Shown here in pieces: positions 48,514 through 57,855 of a stretch of 64,000 nt of DNA. The DNA comes from an uncultured Chromatiaceae bacterium (lineage in GTDB: Bacteria; Pseudomonadota; Gammaproteobacteria; Tenderiales; Tenderiaceae), in assembly GCA_945787785.1 (NCBI GenBank), contig CALZIO010000002.1:62001-126000 (forward strand), written 5' to 3'. The position numbers and the translations under genes were made by a program. A model generated the notes under the pieces. That model made no database searches. It saw nothing but the letters and a program-made list of their open reading frames with translations, and was not told the DNA's origin. Each line of letters begins with the position of its first letter. Within the stretch, counting starts at the first letter, position 1.

Positions 48514-50457
48514 CTAGGCAGTTTCGCTGACTTGCTGCTTAGATTCTGCGGCAAAAAAACGCTGTACCAGTTCCAGTTTGCGTGTTCTTAACATGGGCGG
48601 CAAGCTGTTGAGAAACACCTTACCATAGGGTTTGCTAATCAAACGCGGATCACACAACACCATGACACCACGATCATTCACGTCTCGAATCAAACGCCCC
48701 ACCCCTTGTTTCAGTGCAATCACCGCCTGAGGTACTTGATAGTCCATAAAGGGATTACCGCCTTTGGCACGCAAGGCATCCGCCCTAGCTTGCAACACCG
48801 GATCATCCGGCGCAGCGAACGGCAGTTTATCGATAATCACGCACGATAATGCTTCACCGCGCACATCCACACCTTCCCAAAAACTGCCGGTACCCAGTAA
48901 CACCGCATTGCCCAGCTCACGAAAGCGGCGCAACAATTCATTGCGAGGGTATTCACCTTGCACCAACATTGGATAATCGATCCGCCCTTGCAGCAGCTCG
49001 GCCGCCTGTTTCAAAGCACGATGGCTGGTAAACAAAATAAACGCCCGGCCTCGTGATGCCGCCAACACAGGCAGGGCTGCTTCAACCACCGCTTCGACAT
49101 ATGATGGATTATTTGGCTCTGGCATCGCTAGCGGCGCATAAAACAGGGCGTTGCTACGAAAATCAAACGGGCTATCCCACAAGGCCGTTTCAGCCTCATT
49201 CAAGCCGAGTTGATCAGCATAGTGACCAAAACGACCATTCACTGCCAGAGTGGCCGAGGTGAATATCCATGCGGCCTTGTGTTCCTGCATCCGTTTTTGA
49301 AATGCTTCAGCCACATTCAAGGGGGTACAACACAGCACAAAACTGCGGCTATAGATATCCACCCAATAGACCTGATCATCAGCCTCATCTTCGGTGAAAA
49401 GCCCGAGGCGGGCATGATGTGCCTCACAGCGTTCAAAACAGTTTTCCAGCCCTTTACTACGGGAAGCCAAATCTTCAAGTTGTTCGCGCAGCGCTTCAAT
49501 TGATTCTTTCAAGGTTTGCAGCTGTTCAGCGACTTTCTTGTGATTACGAACCTTGGCCCAGGGTTTTCGCTGACCATCATTTCCCAGTGCCAACCTGAAG
49601 TCACGTACGGCGTATTCCAGCTTCTCCGCACACTTCAATAACTCTTTGCTGTCTGCGGCACTGCTATGAAATTCAGCTATCGTATCTTTAGCCAATTCAA
49701 ATAGCTGACGTCCACTCACATTCTGGCCAAAAAAGTTGGTGGCGATCTCGGGCAATTGATGGGCCTCATCGATGATATAGGCATTGGCACTGGGCAGTAA
49801 CTCACCAAAACCATCTTCACGCAGCACCATATCTGCCATTAACAGATGATGGTTTATCACAACCACATCAGCAGCGGCAGCATCCCGCCTCGCCTTCATC
49901 ACATGGCAGTCATTGAAATCAGGGCACTCAGAACCGAGGCAGTTATCCACCGTGGATGTCACCATCGGCCATAATGGCGACTCTTCACCAATATCCATAA
50001 ACTCGGTGATATCTCCACTGTCGGTGCGCCCGGTCCACTCACGCACCATGCGTAGCTGATGCACCATCTCTCGCGAGGTCAAACGGCCCTCTTCTTCTGT
50101 CATGCGCAACCGGTAAAGACAGAGATAATTACTGCGGCCTTTAAGCAATGCAGTTTGCACAGGCACTTCCAGGGCTTTGCGCACCAGAGGCAAATCTTTT
50201 TGATAGAGTTGGTCCTGCAGATTTTTGGTGCCGGTGGAAACAATTACTTTTTGGCCAGACAACAAGGCCGGCACCAGATAGGCAAAGGTTTTACCCGTGC
50301 CGGTACCCGCCTCGCACACCAGACTTTGATAGTCATTGATGGCCCTCTCCACGGCAGATGCCATTTCTTGCTGTTGCTGCCGAGGTGAGAACCCATCAAT
50401 GCAGCGCGCCATAGCACCTTCGAGCCCCAGAACCTCAGCCGATGAATGAAATGACAT
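48514..50457 (-). CDS. ATP-dependent DNA helicase of the DinG/YoaA (XPD-like) family
   Basis: A 647-residue superfamily 2 helicase, close in length to E. coli YoaA (636). Walker A is at about residues 51-57 (GTGTGKT) and the DEAH box is in YIIDEAHQLPE. Four cysteines in the first domain (RSNYLCLYR and NCLGSECPDFNDCH) fit the iron-sulfur cluster of this family. Later motifs include GTGSFWEGVDVRG and QGVGRLIRD. These helicases unwind 5'-to-3' in repair of replication damage. YoaA is the more likely orthologue, but I leave the symbol blank. Confidence 0.93.
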   Translation of the reverse strand: MSFHSSAEVLGLEGAMARCIDGFSPRQQQQEMASAVERAINDYQSLVCEAGTGTGKTFAYLVPALLSGQKVIVSTGTKNLQDQLYQKDLPLVRKALEVPVQTALLKGRSNYLCLYRLRMTEEEGRLTSREMVHQLRMVREWTGRTDSGDITEFMDIGEESPLWPMVTSTVDNCLGSECPDFNDCHVMKARRDAAAADVVVINHHLLMADMVLREDGFGELLPSANAYIIDEAHQLPEIATNFFGQNVSGRQLFELAKDTIAEFHSSAADSKELLKCAEKLEYAVRDFRLALGNDGQRKPWAKVRNHKKVAEQLQTLKESIEALREQLEDLASRSKGLENCFERCEAHHARLGLFTEDEADDQVYWVDIYSRSFVLCCTPLNVAEAFQKRMQEHKAAWIFTSATLAVNGRFGHYADQLGLNEAETALWDSPFDFRSNALFYAPLAMPEPNNPSYVEAVVEAALPVLAASRGRAFILFTSHRALKQAAELLQGRIDYPMLVQGEYPRNELLRRFRELGNAVLLGTGSFWEGVDVRGEALSCVIIDKLPFAAPDDPVLQARADALRAKGGNPFMDYQVPQAVIALKQGVGRLIRDVNDRGVMVLCDPRLISKPYGKVFLNSLPPMLRTRKLELVQRFFAAESKQQVSETA

Positions 50458-50489
50458 AATATGGAATCAGTACGGACTTAATTTTATGA

Positions 50490-51059
50490 TCAGGACTGGT
50501 TATCCCAGGCCTCGTCTTCTTCGCCAAACTCACGTGTCCAGACCAATTGACTGATGGCCTTGAACTTTGCCACCGACATGGCGCCGCGTTTGGCGCGTTT
50601 ACTTTGACTCGACTCCTGTGCTTCGACGATCTCATCGCGGTCGGCTTCGTAAATCTCGAATGGTTCGAAATTTTCATCCATCAACACCAGGACAACGCTG
50701 TCCCACTCTTGTTCGAGTTTAAGTTGTCCGATGCGCTGGCCTGATTTTTCTTCATCGAAAATGACCCGGCCCTTAATCTGGACCTTTTTACCTTCGCGAT
50801 TGCCCTTCCCGACGGCGTCATAGCCACCTTGCGTGCCTGGTGGAACAGGCTCAAGATTCAACTCCTTGCAGGCATCAAATTGGGCAATCTCACCACTCAC
50901 ACCCCCCAAGGGTTTACCAGTGGCATTGCGGTAATCCCGCGCAATGCGGCGGGTTTCTGAGATCAGTTTTTCAAGAGAATATATAGACACTGCATTAACC
51001 TGAATACGTTTGCCCAATATAGTGCCAGAACAACTAATAAAATTCAGCTTTTTTGACAT
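50490..51059 (-). CDS. Hypothetical protein, possibly nuclease-like (DUF6998-like)
   Basis: A soluble 189-residue protein. The core SETRRIARDYRNATGKPLGG, GEIAQFDACKELNLEPVPPGTQGGYDAVGKG and KKVQIKGR has a Glu, Asp and QxK arrangement like that of PD-(D/E)XK-fold nucleases. The resemblance to DUF6998 is from memory. The first 25 residues look unlike the rest and no good ribosome binding site precedes the ATG, so a later start is possible. It lies upstream of the helicase gene on the same strand, 32 bases apart, suggesting a shared transcript and a role in DNA handling. Confidence 0.65.
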   Translation of the reverse strand: MSKKLNFISCSGTILGKRIQVNAVSIYSLEKLISETRRIARDYRNATGKPLGGVSGEIAQFDACKELNLEPVPPGTQGGYDAVGKGNREGKKVQIKGRVIFDEEKSGQRIGQLKLEQEWDSVVLVLMDENFEPFEIYEADRDEIVEAQESSQSKRAKRGAMSVAKFKAISQLVWTREFGEEDEAWDNQS

Positions 51060-51141
51060 CTTACGGATCGAGCCGTGAATCTCTCATTGCCAGCCCGTTA
51101 TTGTTTGCCATAATGATAGATAATCAAGGTAGAAAGCGAAT

Positions 51142-52707
51142 ATGTCTGATAATCCGCTCATCAACGCCCTGCTTAACCCGGAGGTCTATGATCATCCGGT
51201 GGGCGAAATCAGGCTATTCGAAACCCATATCTCCTGGGTAATCCTGACAGGTGACTATGCTTATAAAATTAAAAAACCTGTGGATCTCGGCTTTCTCGAT
51301 TTTTCATCCCTGCAACAGAGAAAATACTACTGCGAACAGGAACTGCTGCTCAACCGGCGTCTGGCACCGGAATTATATCTGGGAGTAATCAGGTTAACCG
51401 GCACACCTGAACGACCTGGCATTAATGGTGATGGTGAAATTTTTGAATATGCAGTCAAGATGCGTCAGTTCGATCCTGAACAACAGCTGGACAGGCTGCT
51501 TAGCCAGAACAAATTGACAGCGGCACACATCGACCAGCTGGCAGACAGCATTGCAAACTTTCATCAACAAATCGAAATTGCCAGCGCAGATACGCCATTT
51601 GGCATGCCAGAATCCGCCTGGCTCCCGATCGAAGAAAACTTCCAGCAAATACGCCCGCGCTTGCTGGACGCCACTGAAATGGCACGCCTCGATCGTTTGT
51701 ATCAATGGAGCCGGGAACAATTCAAGCAACTCTCTCAGACCCTGGAACAACGAAAAATAGATGGCTTTATTCGCAACTGTCACGGCGATATGCACCTGGC
51801 CAATATGACCTTGATAGATGACAAGGTAACCATTTTTGATTGCATTGAATTTAACGACAATTTCCGCTGGATCGATGTCATCAGTGAAATCGCCTTTACC
51901 ACCATGGACCTGATTGACCGCAAGCAGGCTGGCTTTGCTACGCGTTTATTAAACCGTTACCTGCAACACACCGGAGATTATCAGGGTCTGGCCCTTTTGC
52001 AGTTTTATCATGTCTATCGCGCCCTGGTACGCGCCAAGGTAGCTATCATCAGAAGCAAACAGCCAGAAATATCCAGGCAGGAATTGCATCAATCACTACA
52101 GGATTATCGTGATTACAGCCTGCTGGCAGAAACATTCACTCAATCAGAGAAACCAATGTTATTCATTGCGCATGGTGTATCCGGCTCAGGCAAAACCACT
52201 TTGTCTCAACCATTGTTAGAGTGGTATGGCATGATTCGCATACGCTCGGACATTGAACGCAAGCGCCTGTTTGGTCTGACAGAAACAATGCACAGCGGCT
52301 CAAGCACTGGCTCAGGAATCTATACGGCAGACGCGAGCAAACAGACCTATACCAAGCTGGTCTCGCTCACCGAAGATGTCATCAATGCCGGCTACTCAGC
52401 TATTGTCGATGCCACTTTTCTCAAACGCGAACAACGACAACTGTTTCATGAATTGGCACAACAATCAGGCGTCCGCTTCGTTATCCTGCATTTTCACGCC
52501 GACGAATCGCTGTTACGCCAGTGGATCAGCGAGCGTCTCAAAAGTGGTAGGGATGCCTCGGAAGCAACGATAGAAGTACTCGAGCATCAACTCAAGACGG
52601 AACAGACATTAACCAATGACGAGGCCGATCATATTATTAACATTGATAGTGGTCAGGATAATGCGGCTGAATTATTGATTGCTGCGGTGGATGAAATAGA
52701 TCAATGA
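51142..52707 (+). CDS. Fusion of aminoglycoside-phosphotransferase-like kinase and P-loop ATPase
   Basis: A 521-residue two-domain protein. Residues 1-330 form a kinase-like fold (COG2187 type) with GDYAYKIKKPV near the start, the Brenner-type RNCHGDMHLANM catalytic loop and the IFDCIEFND metal motif. Residues 335-521 form a P-loop kinase domain with GVSGSGKTTLS and RSDIERKRLFG. The fusion is widespread and its substrate is unknown. It stands alone on the plus strand and starts with an ATG at 51142 in SD context AGAAAG. Confidence 0.9.
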   Translation: MSDNPLINALLNPEVYDHPVGEIRLFETHISWVILTGDYAYKIKKPVDLGFLDFSSLQQRKYYCEQELLLNRRLAPELYLGVIRLTGTPERPGINGDGEIFEYAVKMRQFDPEQQLDRLLSQNKLTAAHIDQLADSIANFHQQIEIASADTPFGMPESAWLPIEENFQQIRPRLLDATEMARLDRLYQWSREQFKQLSQTLEQRKIDGFIRNCHGDMHLANMTLIDDKVTIFDCIEFNDNFRWIDVISEIAFTTMDLIDRKQAGFATRLLNRYLQHTGDYQGLALLQFYHVYRALVRAKVAIIRSKQPEISRQELHQSLQDYRDYSLLAETFTQSEKPMLFIAHGVSGSGKTTLSQPLLEWYGMIRIRSDIERKRLFGLTETMHSGSSTGSGIYTADASKQTYTKLVSLTEDVINAGYSAIVDATFLKREQRQLFHELAQQSGVRFVILHFHADESLLRQWISERLKSGRDASEATIEVLEHQLKTEQTLTNDEADHIINIDSGQDNAAELLIAAVDEIDQ

Positions 52708-52725
52708 TGCCAAGGCATATAGGCC

Positions 52726-53169
52726 CTATAGAAACCTGTCCTGATCTTGCTTGCCAGGAAGGTAACAGGCTTCACCACGGCCGAACCATTTGTAACGACT
52801 CCGCCCGATAAAATTGTAAATCCTGTCCCTGATAAAGCTCGGCACGACTCTAAATCCATACAAAAGCGGCCAAGGCATCGGCAGTTTTTTTAAAATACGA
52901 AGTATGGCTGAGGATTTTATAAAGACACCCTGATCATCCACTAGAACAACTGTGGTTAAGTCAGCAACATGCAGCTTGTTCTCACCTATGATGTTTTTTG
53001 CTGTTTCAGATTGCAACGGCACAAAGTAAAAGATGCGCTTTTTGTCACGCTTCAGAATAAATTGCACCCAGAACCAACACAGATTACAAACTCCATCGTA
53101 AAGAATCACATTTTCTTGCGATTCGTTTTGGTTGTCTGAAGACAAATGACTTGCTTCTGCCCGATTCAT
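52726..53169 (-). CDS. DCC-family thiol-disulfide oxidoreductase-like protein (DUF393)
   Basis: A 147-residue thioredoxin-fold-like protein with the DCC signature ILYDGVCNLCWFWVQF (CxxC). An arginine/tyrosine-rich C-terminus (RSRYKWFGRGEACYLP) with a further cysteine is typical of the family. It lies 31 bases downstream of the large membrane protein gene on the same strand. DCC proteins are often coupled to HTTM/gamma-carboxylase-like membrane proteins, so the two probably work together. Confidence 0.88.
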   Translation of the reverse strand: MNRAEASHLSSDNQNESQENVILYDGVCNLCWFWVQFILKRDKKRIFYFVPLQSETAKNIIGENKLHVADLTTVVLVDDQGVFIKSSAILRILKKLPMPWPLLYGFRVVPSFIRDRIYNFIGRSRYKWFGRGEACYLPGKQDQDRFL

Positions 53170-53200
53170 ATCCTATTACATCTCGCCATCAACTCTTCTA

Positions 53201-54667
53201 TCAATCTTTATCAATTGCATCTCTGTTTTCTGGCATCCTATGACCATTACATTGCTGAGGATGTTTCGTCGTCACGTATCTGAAGTGAAACCAGTCTACA
53301 AGCCAAGGAGATAGGGGCTCAAACACACCCGGATCCGTTATTTTTTCTGGCGTAATCAATTCAACCTTGCCATTCCTGTCGTACATCAGCGCCAGATATT
53401 TTCTGTGTTCCTCAGGCGTCTGACTCAACATCCTGCGAAACTCAACATAAGGAATCAATAAACCTTCATCACGCAAACGCCGGAAATATGGCTCATTGGA
53501 CCGTAAAATTCGCACAATATCATTCTGATAGTCAAAAAGATAAGGCGGCGTTGTCAACAGAATATGATTTGTCTGGCCCCGTTCAGTATAGAGATTACTG
53601 AACATATTCAAGTTTTGCTGCGTCTTCAGCCCAATATAGGGCATAGCGCAGTTAATAAAATACACTACTGACAAGATATACAATACCTTATTAGGCGCAA
53701 GCAAACCCCGCCACGTATTGTCGGGGCTCACAACACCATCTCTTGCATATATAGCCACAGCAGCAATAATGCAAATAGACACGATAATAAACATAGTCAA
53801 CGTGGCGTAATAAAAGCTCATCAGATCAAGGGCAAGAATGCCGCCATATAGCACCAGCATCCCTAACGCAAGAACGGGATAATTCCAGTTGTTTTTGGAT
53901 AAAAAGATACCCACCCGCCCTGTTTGGAAGCGTGAAACAAAATCCGCCGACAGGAAAAGAAAATGAAGTGAAAATGTCATACTGGAAAAGGCTACAAAAA
54001 AGCGGTAGCCGTTTATTCCCAGGATAAAATGAAATACTAATCCGAGCAGCAGGCCAACGTATTTCAGCCGCGGGATAAACAGCATAATAATGATCGCTGT
54101 CTCAATAACTAATGCAGCATAGATGGCAATGTAATGCGTCCACAAGGCATCTGCCAGACCAAAAGGTAGCGGGTATAACTCCCACAGTTTGACGGCACAG
54201 CTTGTTTCAGGATTAAGAAAATCAGTATTCAGTTTATGAAATACGCCGTAAAAATACATAATAGCCAACATCGCCTTGCCATAAGGGGCAAAGGGTGCAT
54301 AGAAATCACCAGTTGTAATACGTGTAATATTTCTTTGCTGCACGAACACATACAGAAATGAGATCAACATCCCGGTCATCAGAAATATGCGCATCAGAGT
54401 ATGGTTCGAAACGATCGGCATTGTTTGCAAGGTAGCGGCAAATCCAAGCAAAACAGAAATAATGAAAGGTAGAATCAGGCGGGGTTTCAGTATGGCGACC
54501 AAACTGAAAAGCGTCGCCAATATGTATAAGGTTCCGGGATTACTCATGCCGGTTTCAGATATGCGCCGTGCGAGATGAAACAGGCAGAATACTGACCACA
54601 TCCAGATAAAGGCTGTGCCCTGGTCATTGTATTGGCTGTTATCCACCTGACTACGCTGGAACATCAT
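53201..54667 (-). CDS. Polytopic membrane protein, probably HTTM/vitamin-K-carboxylase-like
   Basis: A 488-residue protein with ten or more hydrophobic helices and a soluble C-terminal tail of about 130 residues. The layout (helices containing YFYGVFHKLNTDFLNPETSC and LVFHFILGINGYRFF) resembles the HTTM domain family related to gamma-glutamyl carboxylase. The conserved pairing with a DCC-type gene supports this. The assignment is by pattern; the enzymatic residues of true carboxylases cannot be confirmed here. Confidence 0.7.
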   Translation of the reverse strand: MMFQRSQVDNSQYNDQGTAFIWMWSVFCLFHLARRISETGMSNPGTLYILATLFSLVAILKPRLILPFIISVLLGFAATLQTMPIVSNHTLMRIFLMTGMLISFLYVFVQQRNITRITTGDFYAPFAPYGKAMLAIMYFYGVFHKLNTDFLNPETSCAVKLWELYPLPFGLADALWTHYIAIYAALVIETAIIIMLFIPRLKYVGLLLGLVFHFILGINGYRFFVAFSSMTFSLHFLFLSADFVSRFQTGRVGIFLSKNNWNYPVLALGMLVLYGGILALDLMSFYYATLTMFIIVSICIIAAVAIYARDGVVSPDNTWRGLLAPNKVLYILSVVYFINCAMPYIGLKTQQNLNMFSNLYTERGQTNHILLTTPPYLFDYQNDIVRILRSNEPYFRRLRDEGLLIPYVEFRRMLSQTPEEHRKYLALMYDRNGKVELITPEKITDPGVFEPLSPWLVDWFHFRYVTTKHPQQCNGHRMPENRDAIDKD

Positions 54668-54788
54668 TTACATCCCTTGAGATCTTAATTTATTGGCTGA
54701 AAGAATGCTAGCATGGTGAACATAACTTCAGAAACTGCTGTGCTAAATACAAAATCTCTCGACATATCTCAAACACCTGCTCATCGAT

Positions 54789-54813
54789 CCGGAATGACGA
54801 ATTAATCAGAGTC
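54789..54813. repeat. Half copy of the small inverted-repeat element
   Basis: The right-hand end of the family seen at 162-308 and 47967-48478 (CCGGAATGACG, AATTAATCAGAGTC), without a left half. It overlaps the last codons of the antiporter gene, and the TGA stop of that gene lies within the repeat's CTCTGATTAATTCG end. Confidence 0.65.
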
Positions 54814-56818
54814 TTTTTAATCTTGATCCGGCATCTGCTCCTAATCCGGCAATAAGACTTTTTTCAGCCAAGTCCAAAGACGAGGGGATCCCACTAAGAA
54901 TCAGGGTATCTCCGGCACATAATAGTAAATCTTCATCTTGCCGAGAAATACGATTGCCATAGCGCAATAACGCCACTAATACAACATCATATTGATGCAA
55001 ATCAAATTCGCTAATCTTGTGACCGGTCGCCCAGCTGGCATCGGTCAACCCAATGGCGCGCAAGTGTTCTTCTCTATCCAGCCAGGGAGATGTCGCCACG
55101 CCACCACCTGGAATCAAACGACGGAAATTCTGATAACTCTCTTGGCGCACATCACGGATTTTACGAATTATCCGGGAGCCGGGCACACCAAGCATAAACA
55201 GAAGGTTGGACGCCATCATCAGGCTTGCCTCAAGTGTTTCCGGTACAACCTCGGTCGCACCTGCCTTGATCAATTCCTGCATATGTATATCATCCGAGGT
55301 ACGGACTAACACAGGGATATCCGAATTTGAATGGCGCACCTGCTTTAATATTTTTATAGCAGTGGCAGGATCACCCACGCTCACTACCAATGCTGCGGCA
55401 CGGTTCAGACCTGCTGCTTTCAACAATTCAAAACTAGTGGAATCGCCATAGCTAACTGGCTCGTGTGCTCGCACCGCATTCTGAACCAGTACAGGATCAA
55501 GCTCCATGGCAATATACTCGAATCCCTCCTCTTTGAGCAGATGGGCAATGTTCTGACCAACCCGGCCGTATCCACACATGATCACGTGATTTTCTTTGTC
55601 ATGGGCTATGTCCGCCATATGCTTGCGAATAGCCTGACTGTCAAGACGGACGCTCTTTGGAATTAACCAGTCAACCAAACGACCATTATAACGAATCAAT
55701 ATCGGAGCCAATCCCATGCTGATCAACAGTGCGGCCAGCATCACCTGGCTCACTGGCCTGCTGAGTATTTCTCCATCAAATGCCAGGGTCAGAACGGCCA
55801 ACCCAAACTCTCCCCCTTGCGCAAGCACCAGGCCGGTGCGTAATGATACGGAAAAATCCCACGAAGCCATACGACATAACAAGGTTATAAATAACATTTT
55901 AAACAGAACTAGAACTGCAAGTATTGACAGTACTGACAACCAGATATCAGGCAACAGCTTAATGTTAAGGACCATACCAACAGTTATAAAAAACAGTCCT
56001 AACAGAACATCACGAAAGGGGCGTATCTCTGCTTCAATCTGATGACGAAATTCTGTTTCACCCAGCATCATACCTGCAACAAAGGCACCGAGAGCAAACG
56101 AAAGACCGAGTTGATGGGTGATCCAGGCAGCACCAAGGCTAATCATCAGGGCAGTCAGTGTAAACAACTCCATCGACCTATATCTGGCCACTAGTTGAAA
56201 TATAGGCCGCAATACCCAGCGACCTAATATGAAAATTAAAATTAGCGCAAAGATGCCTTCAATGAAGGCAAGAAATATCGAAAGCCCGGCACCAATTTCT
56301 CGTGATTCTGCTGGAGCTGAAACCAGAATCAGAAAAGGAATAACCATTAAGTCCTGAAATAACAGAATGCCTACTGCATTACGTCCATGACGTGAATGCA
56401 GTTCAACTTGATCTGTCATTTGTTTAATGACAAGGGCGGTGGATGACATGGCCATAATGCCACCCAGCACCAGTGCCGCCTCCAGACTAAACCCCATAGC
56501 GATGGCAATTAGCGTAACAATGGCGGTAGTACCAATGACTTGGGCACCACCAAGACCCAACACCGCCCACTTGATATTAATCAGATGCGACAGCGAAAAC
56601 TCAAGCCCAATGGTAAACAGTAGAAAGACGACTCCGAACTCTGCCAGGGCACGGGTATGTTCGATATTGGAAACGAAACCTAAGCCATAGGGGCCAACCA
56701 AAACACCGATAACGAGATAACCAAATATGGGAGGTAGTTTGACGTGCAAACAGACTCCTACAACCACAACCGCGACTGTAAATAGAATCAATATCTCATT
56801 TAGATAGCTGCTAGCCAT
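54806..56818 (-). CDS. CPA2-family cation:proton antiporter with RCK domain (KefB/YbaL-like)
   Basis: A 670-residue protein with about twelve N-terminal membrane helices of the Na+/H+ exchanger fold (LAEFGVVFLLFTIGLEFS, SFALGAFVAGMMLGET). A cytoplasmic TrkA-N domain follows (VIMCGYGRVGQNIAHLL), then a TrkA-C-like end (LLLCAGDTLILSGIPSSLDL). It likely exports potassium or sodium in exchange for protons, under nucleotide or thiol control. No KefF/KefG-like ancillary gene is adjacent. The last residues are encoded by a small repeat. Confidence 0.92.
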   Translation of the reverse strand: MASSYLNEILILFTVAVVVVGVCLHVKLPPIFGYLVIGVLVGPYGLGFVSNIEHTRALAEFGVVFLLFTIGLEFSLSHLINIKWAVLGLGGAQVIGTTAIVTLIAIAMGFSLEAALVLGGIMAMSSTALVIKQMTDQVELHSRHGRNAVGILLFQDLMVIPFLILVSAPAESREIGAGLSIFLAFIEGIFALILIFILGRWVLRPIFQLVARYRSMELFTLTALMISLGAAWITHQLGLSFALGAFVAGMMLGETEFRHQIEAEIRPFRDVLLGLFFITVGMVLNIKLLPDIWLSVLSILAVLVLFKMLFITLLCRMASWDFSVSLRTGLVLAQGGEFGLAVLTLAFDGEILSRPVSQVMLAALLISMGLAPILIRYNGRLVDWLIPKSVRLDSQAIRKHMADIAHDKENHVIMCGYGRVGQNIAHLLKEEGFEYIAMELDPVLVQNAVRAHEPVSYGDSTSFELLKAAGLNRAAALVVSVGDPATAIKILKQVRHSNSDIPVLVRTSDDIHMQELIKAGATEVVPETLEASLMMASNLLFMLGVPGSRIIRKIRDVRQESYQNFRRLIPGGGVATSPWLDREEHLRAIGLTDASWATGHKISEFDLHQYDVVLVALLRYGNRISRQDEDLLLCAGDTLILSGIPSSLDLAEKSLIAGLGADAGSRLKRL

Positions 56819-56942
56819 GCCTTAGAGATTGCACTTTGTATTTATTGTCACTCTAATGACTTGGCAGATAAATTCCAAGCAATATTAGCCAGCAAAAGGC
56901 TGAATGATTATTACTAGAATTTAGAATTGTTGATGATATTAC

Positions 56943-57431
<489 letters not shown>

Positions 57432-57442
57432 CTAAGATAAAT

Positions 57443-57459
57443 TATTCCCACTCGATTGT
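57443..57459 (-). other. Attachment-site repeat, displaced guaA end (left junction)
   Basis: On the minus strand ACAATCGAGTGGGAATA encodes T-I-E-W-E and part of a stop, identical at the protein level to the last five residues of GuaA. It matches 63388-63404 at 15 of 17 positions. It is most simply explained as the original 3' end of guaA, pushed away by insertion of the island. Confidence 0.75.
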
Positions 57460-57855
57460 AAACAAGCCTGAAAAGTCCTTTATTTTCAATGCTGTTTTTG
57501 CTTGTGTATGTGCCAATACCATGAAAAATACCATGTTCAATAATGTGTTGTCAGCCTCATAGTACTTGAGTCCAGGCAATAGACTAGACCCGAGAACGGA
57601 CTGGCACTCATTCTATAAACGACTGGGAACTGCTAGTGAACAGCGATACCAAAGGTTTGGGAAATCCCTGATTAAACCTCCACAAGCACGGGCATAGTCC
57701 AATTTGTATGAGGTGACAGGACAAAGCGCTCCTGCAAATTCGAGTCTTAGCGGCCTGGCTATAATTTCCATACTTGTTGGCATGATCCAGGCATCTATCA
57801 GACGAACCATCACATATCAAAGACCTGACCCCGCTGCCGGTGACTATTATGCGAC
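57460..57855. other. Left end of the island, no intact gene
   Basis: About 400 bases with only short frames. It includes a transposase scrap at 57712-57774. It also includes a minus-strand frame (57442-57615) that reads without stop into the displaced TIEWE codons. I see no promoter or RNA gene. Confidence 0.5.
57712..57774 (-). pseudogene. Fragment of a REP-associated (Y1/IS200-like) transposase N-terminus
   Basis: The translated residues IARPLRLEFAGALCPVTS closely follow the N-terminal signature of REP-associated tyrosine transposases, which usually reads ARPLRxEFxGALYHVTSRG. The usual HVTSRG continuation is lost right after, so only about 20 codons remain. Confidence 0.55.
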
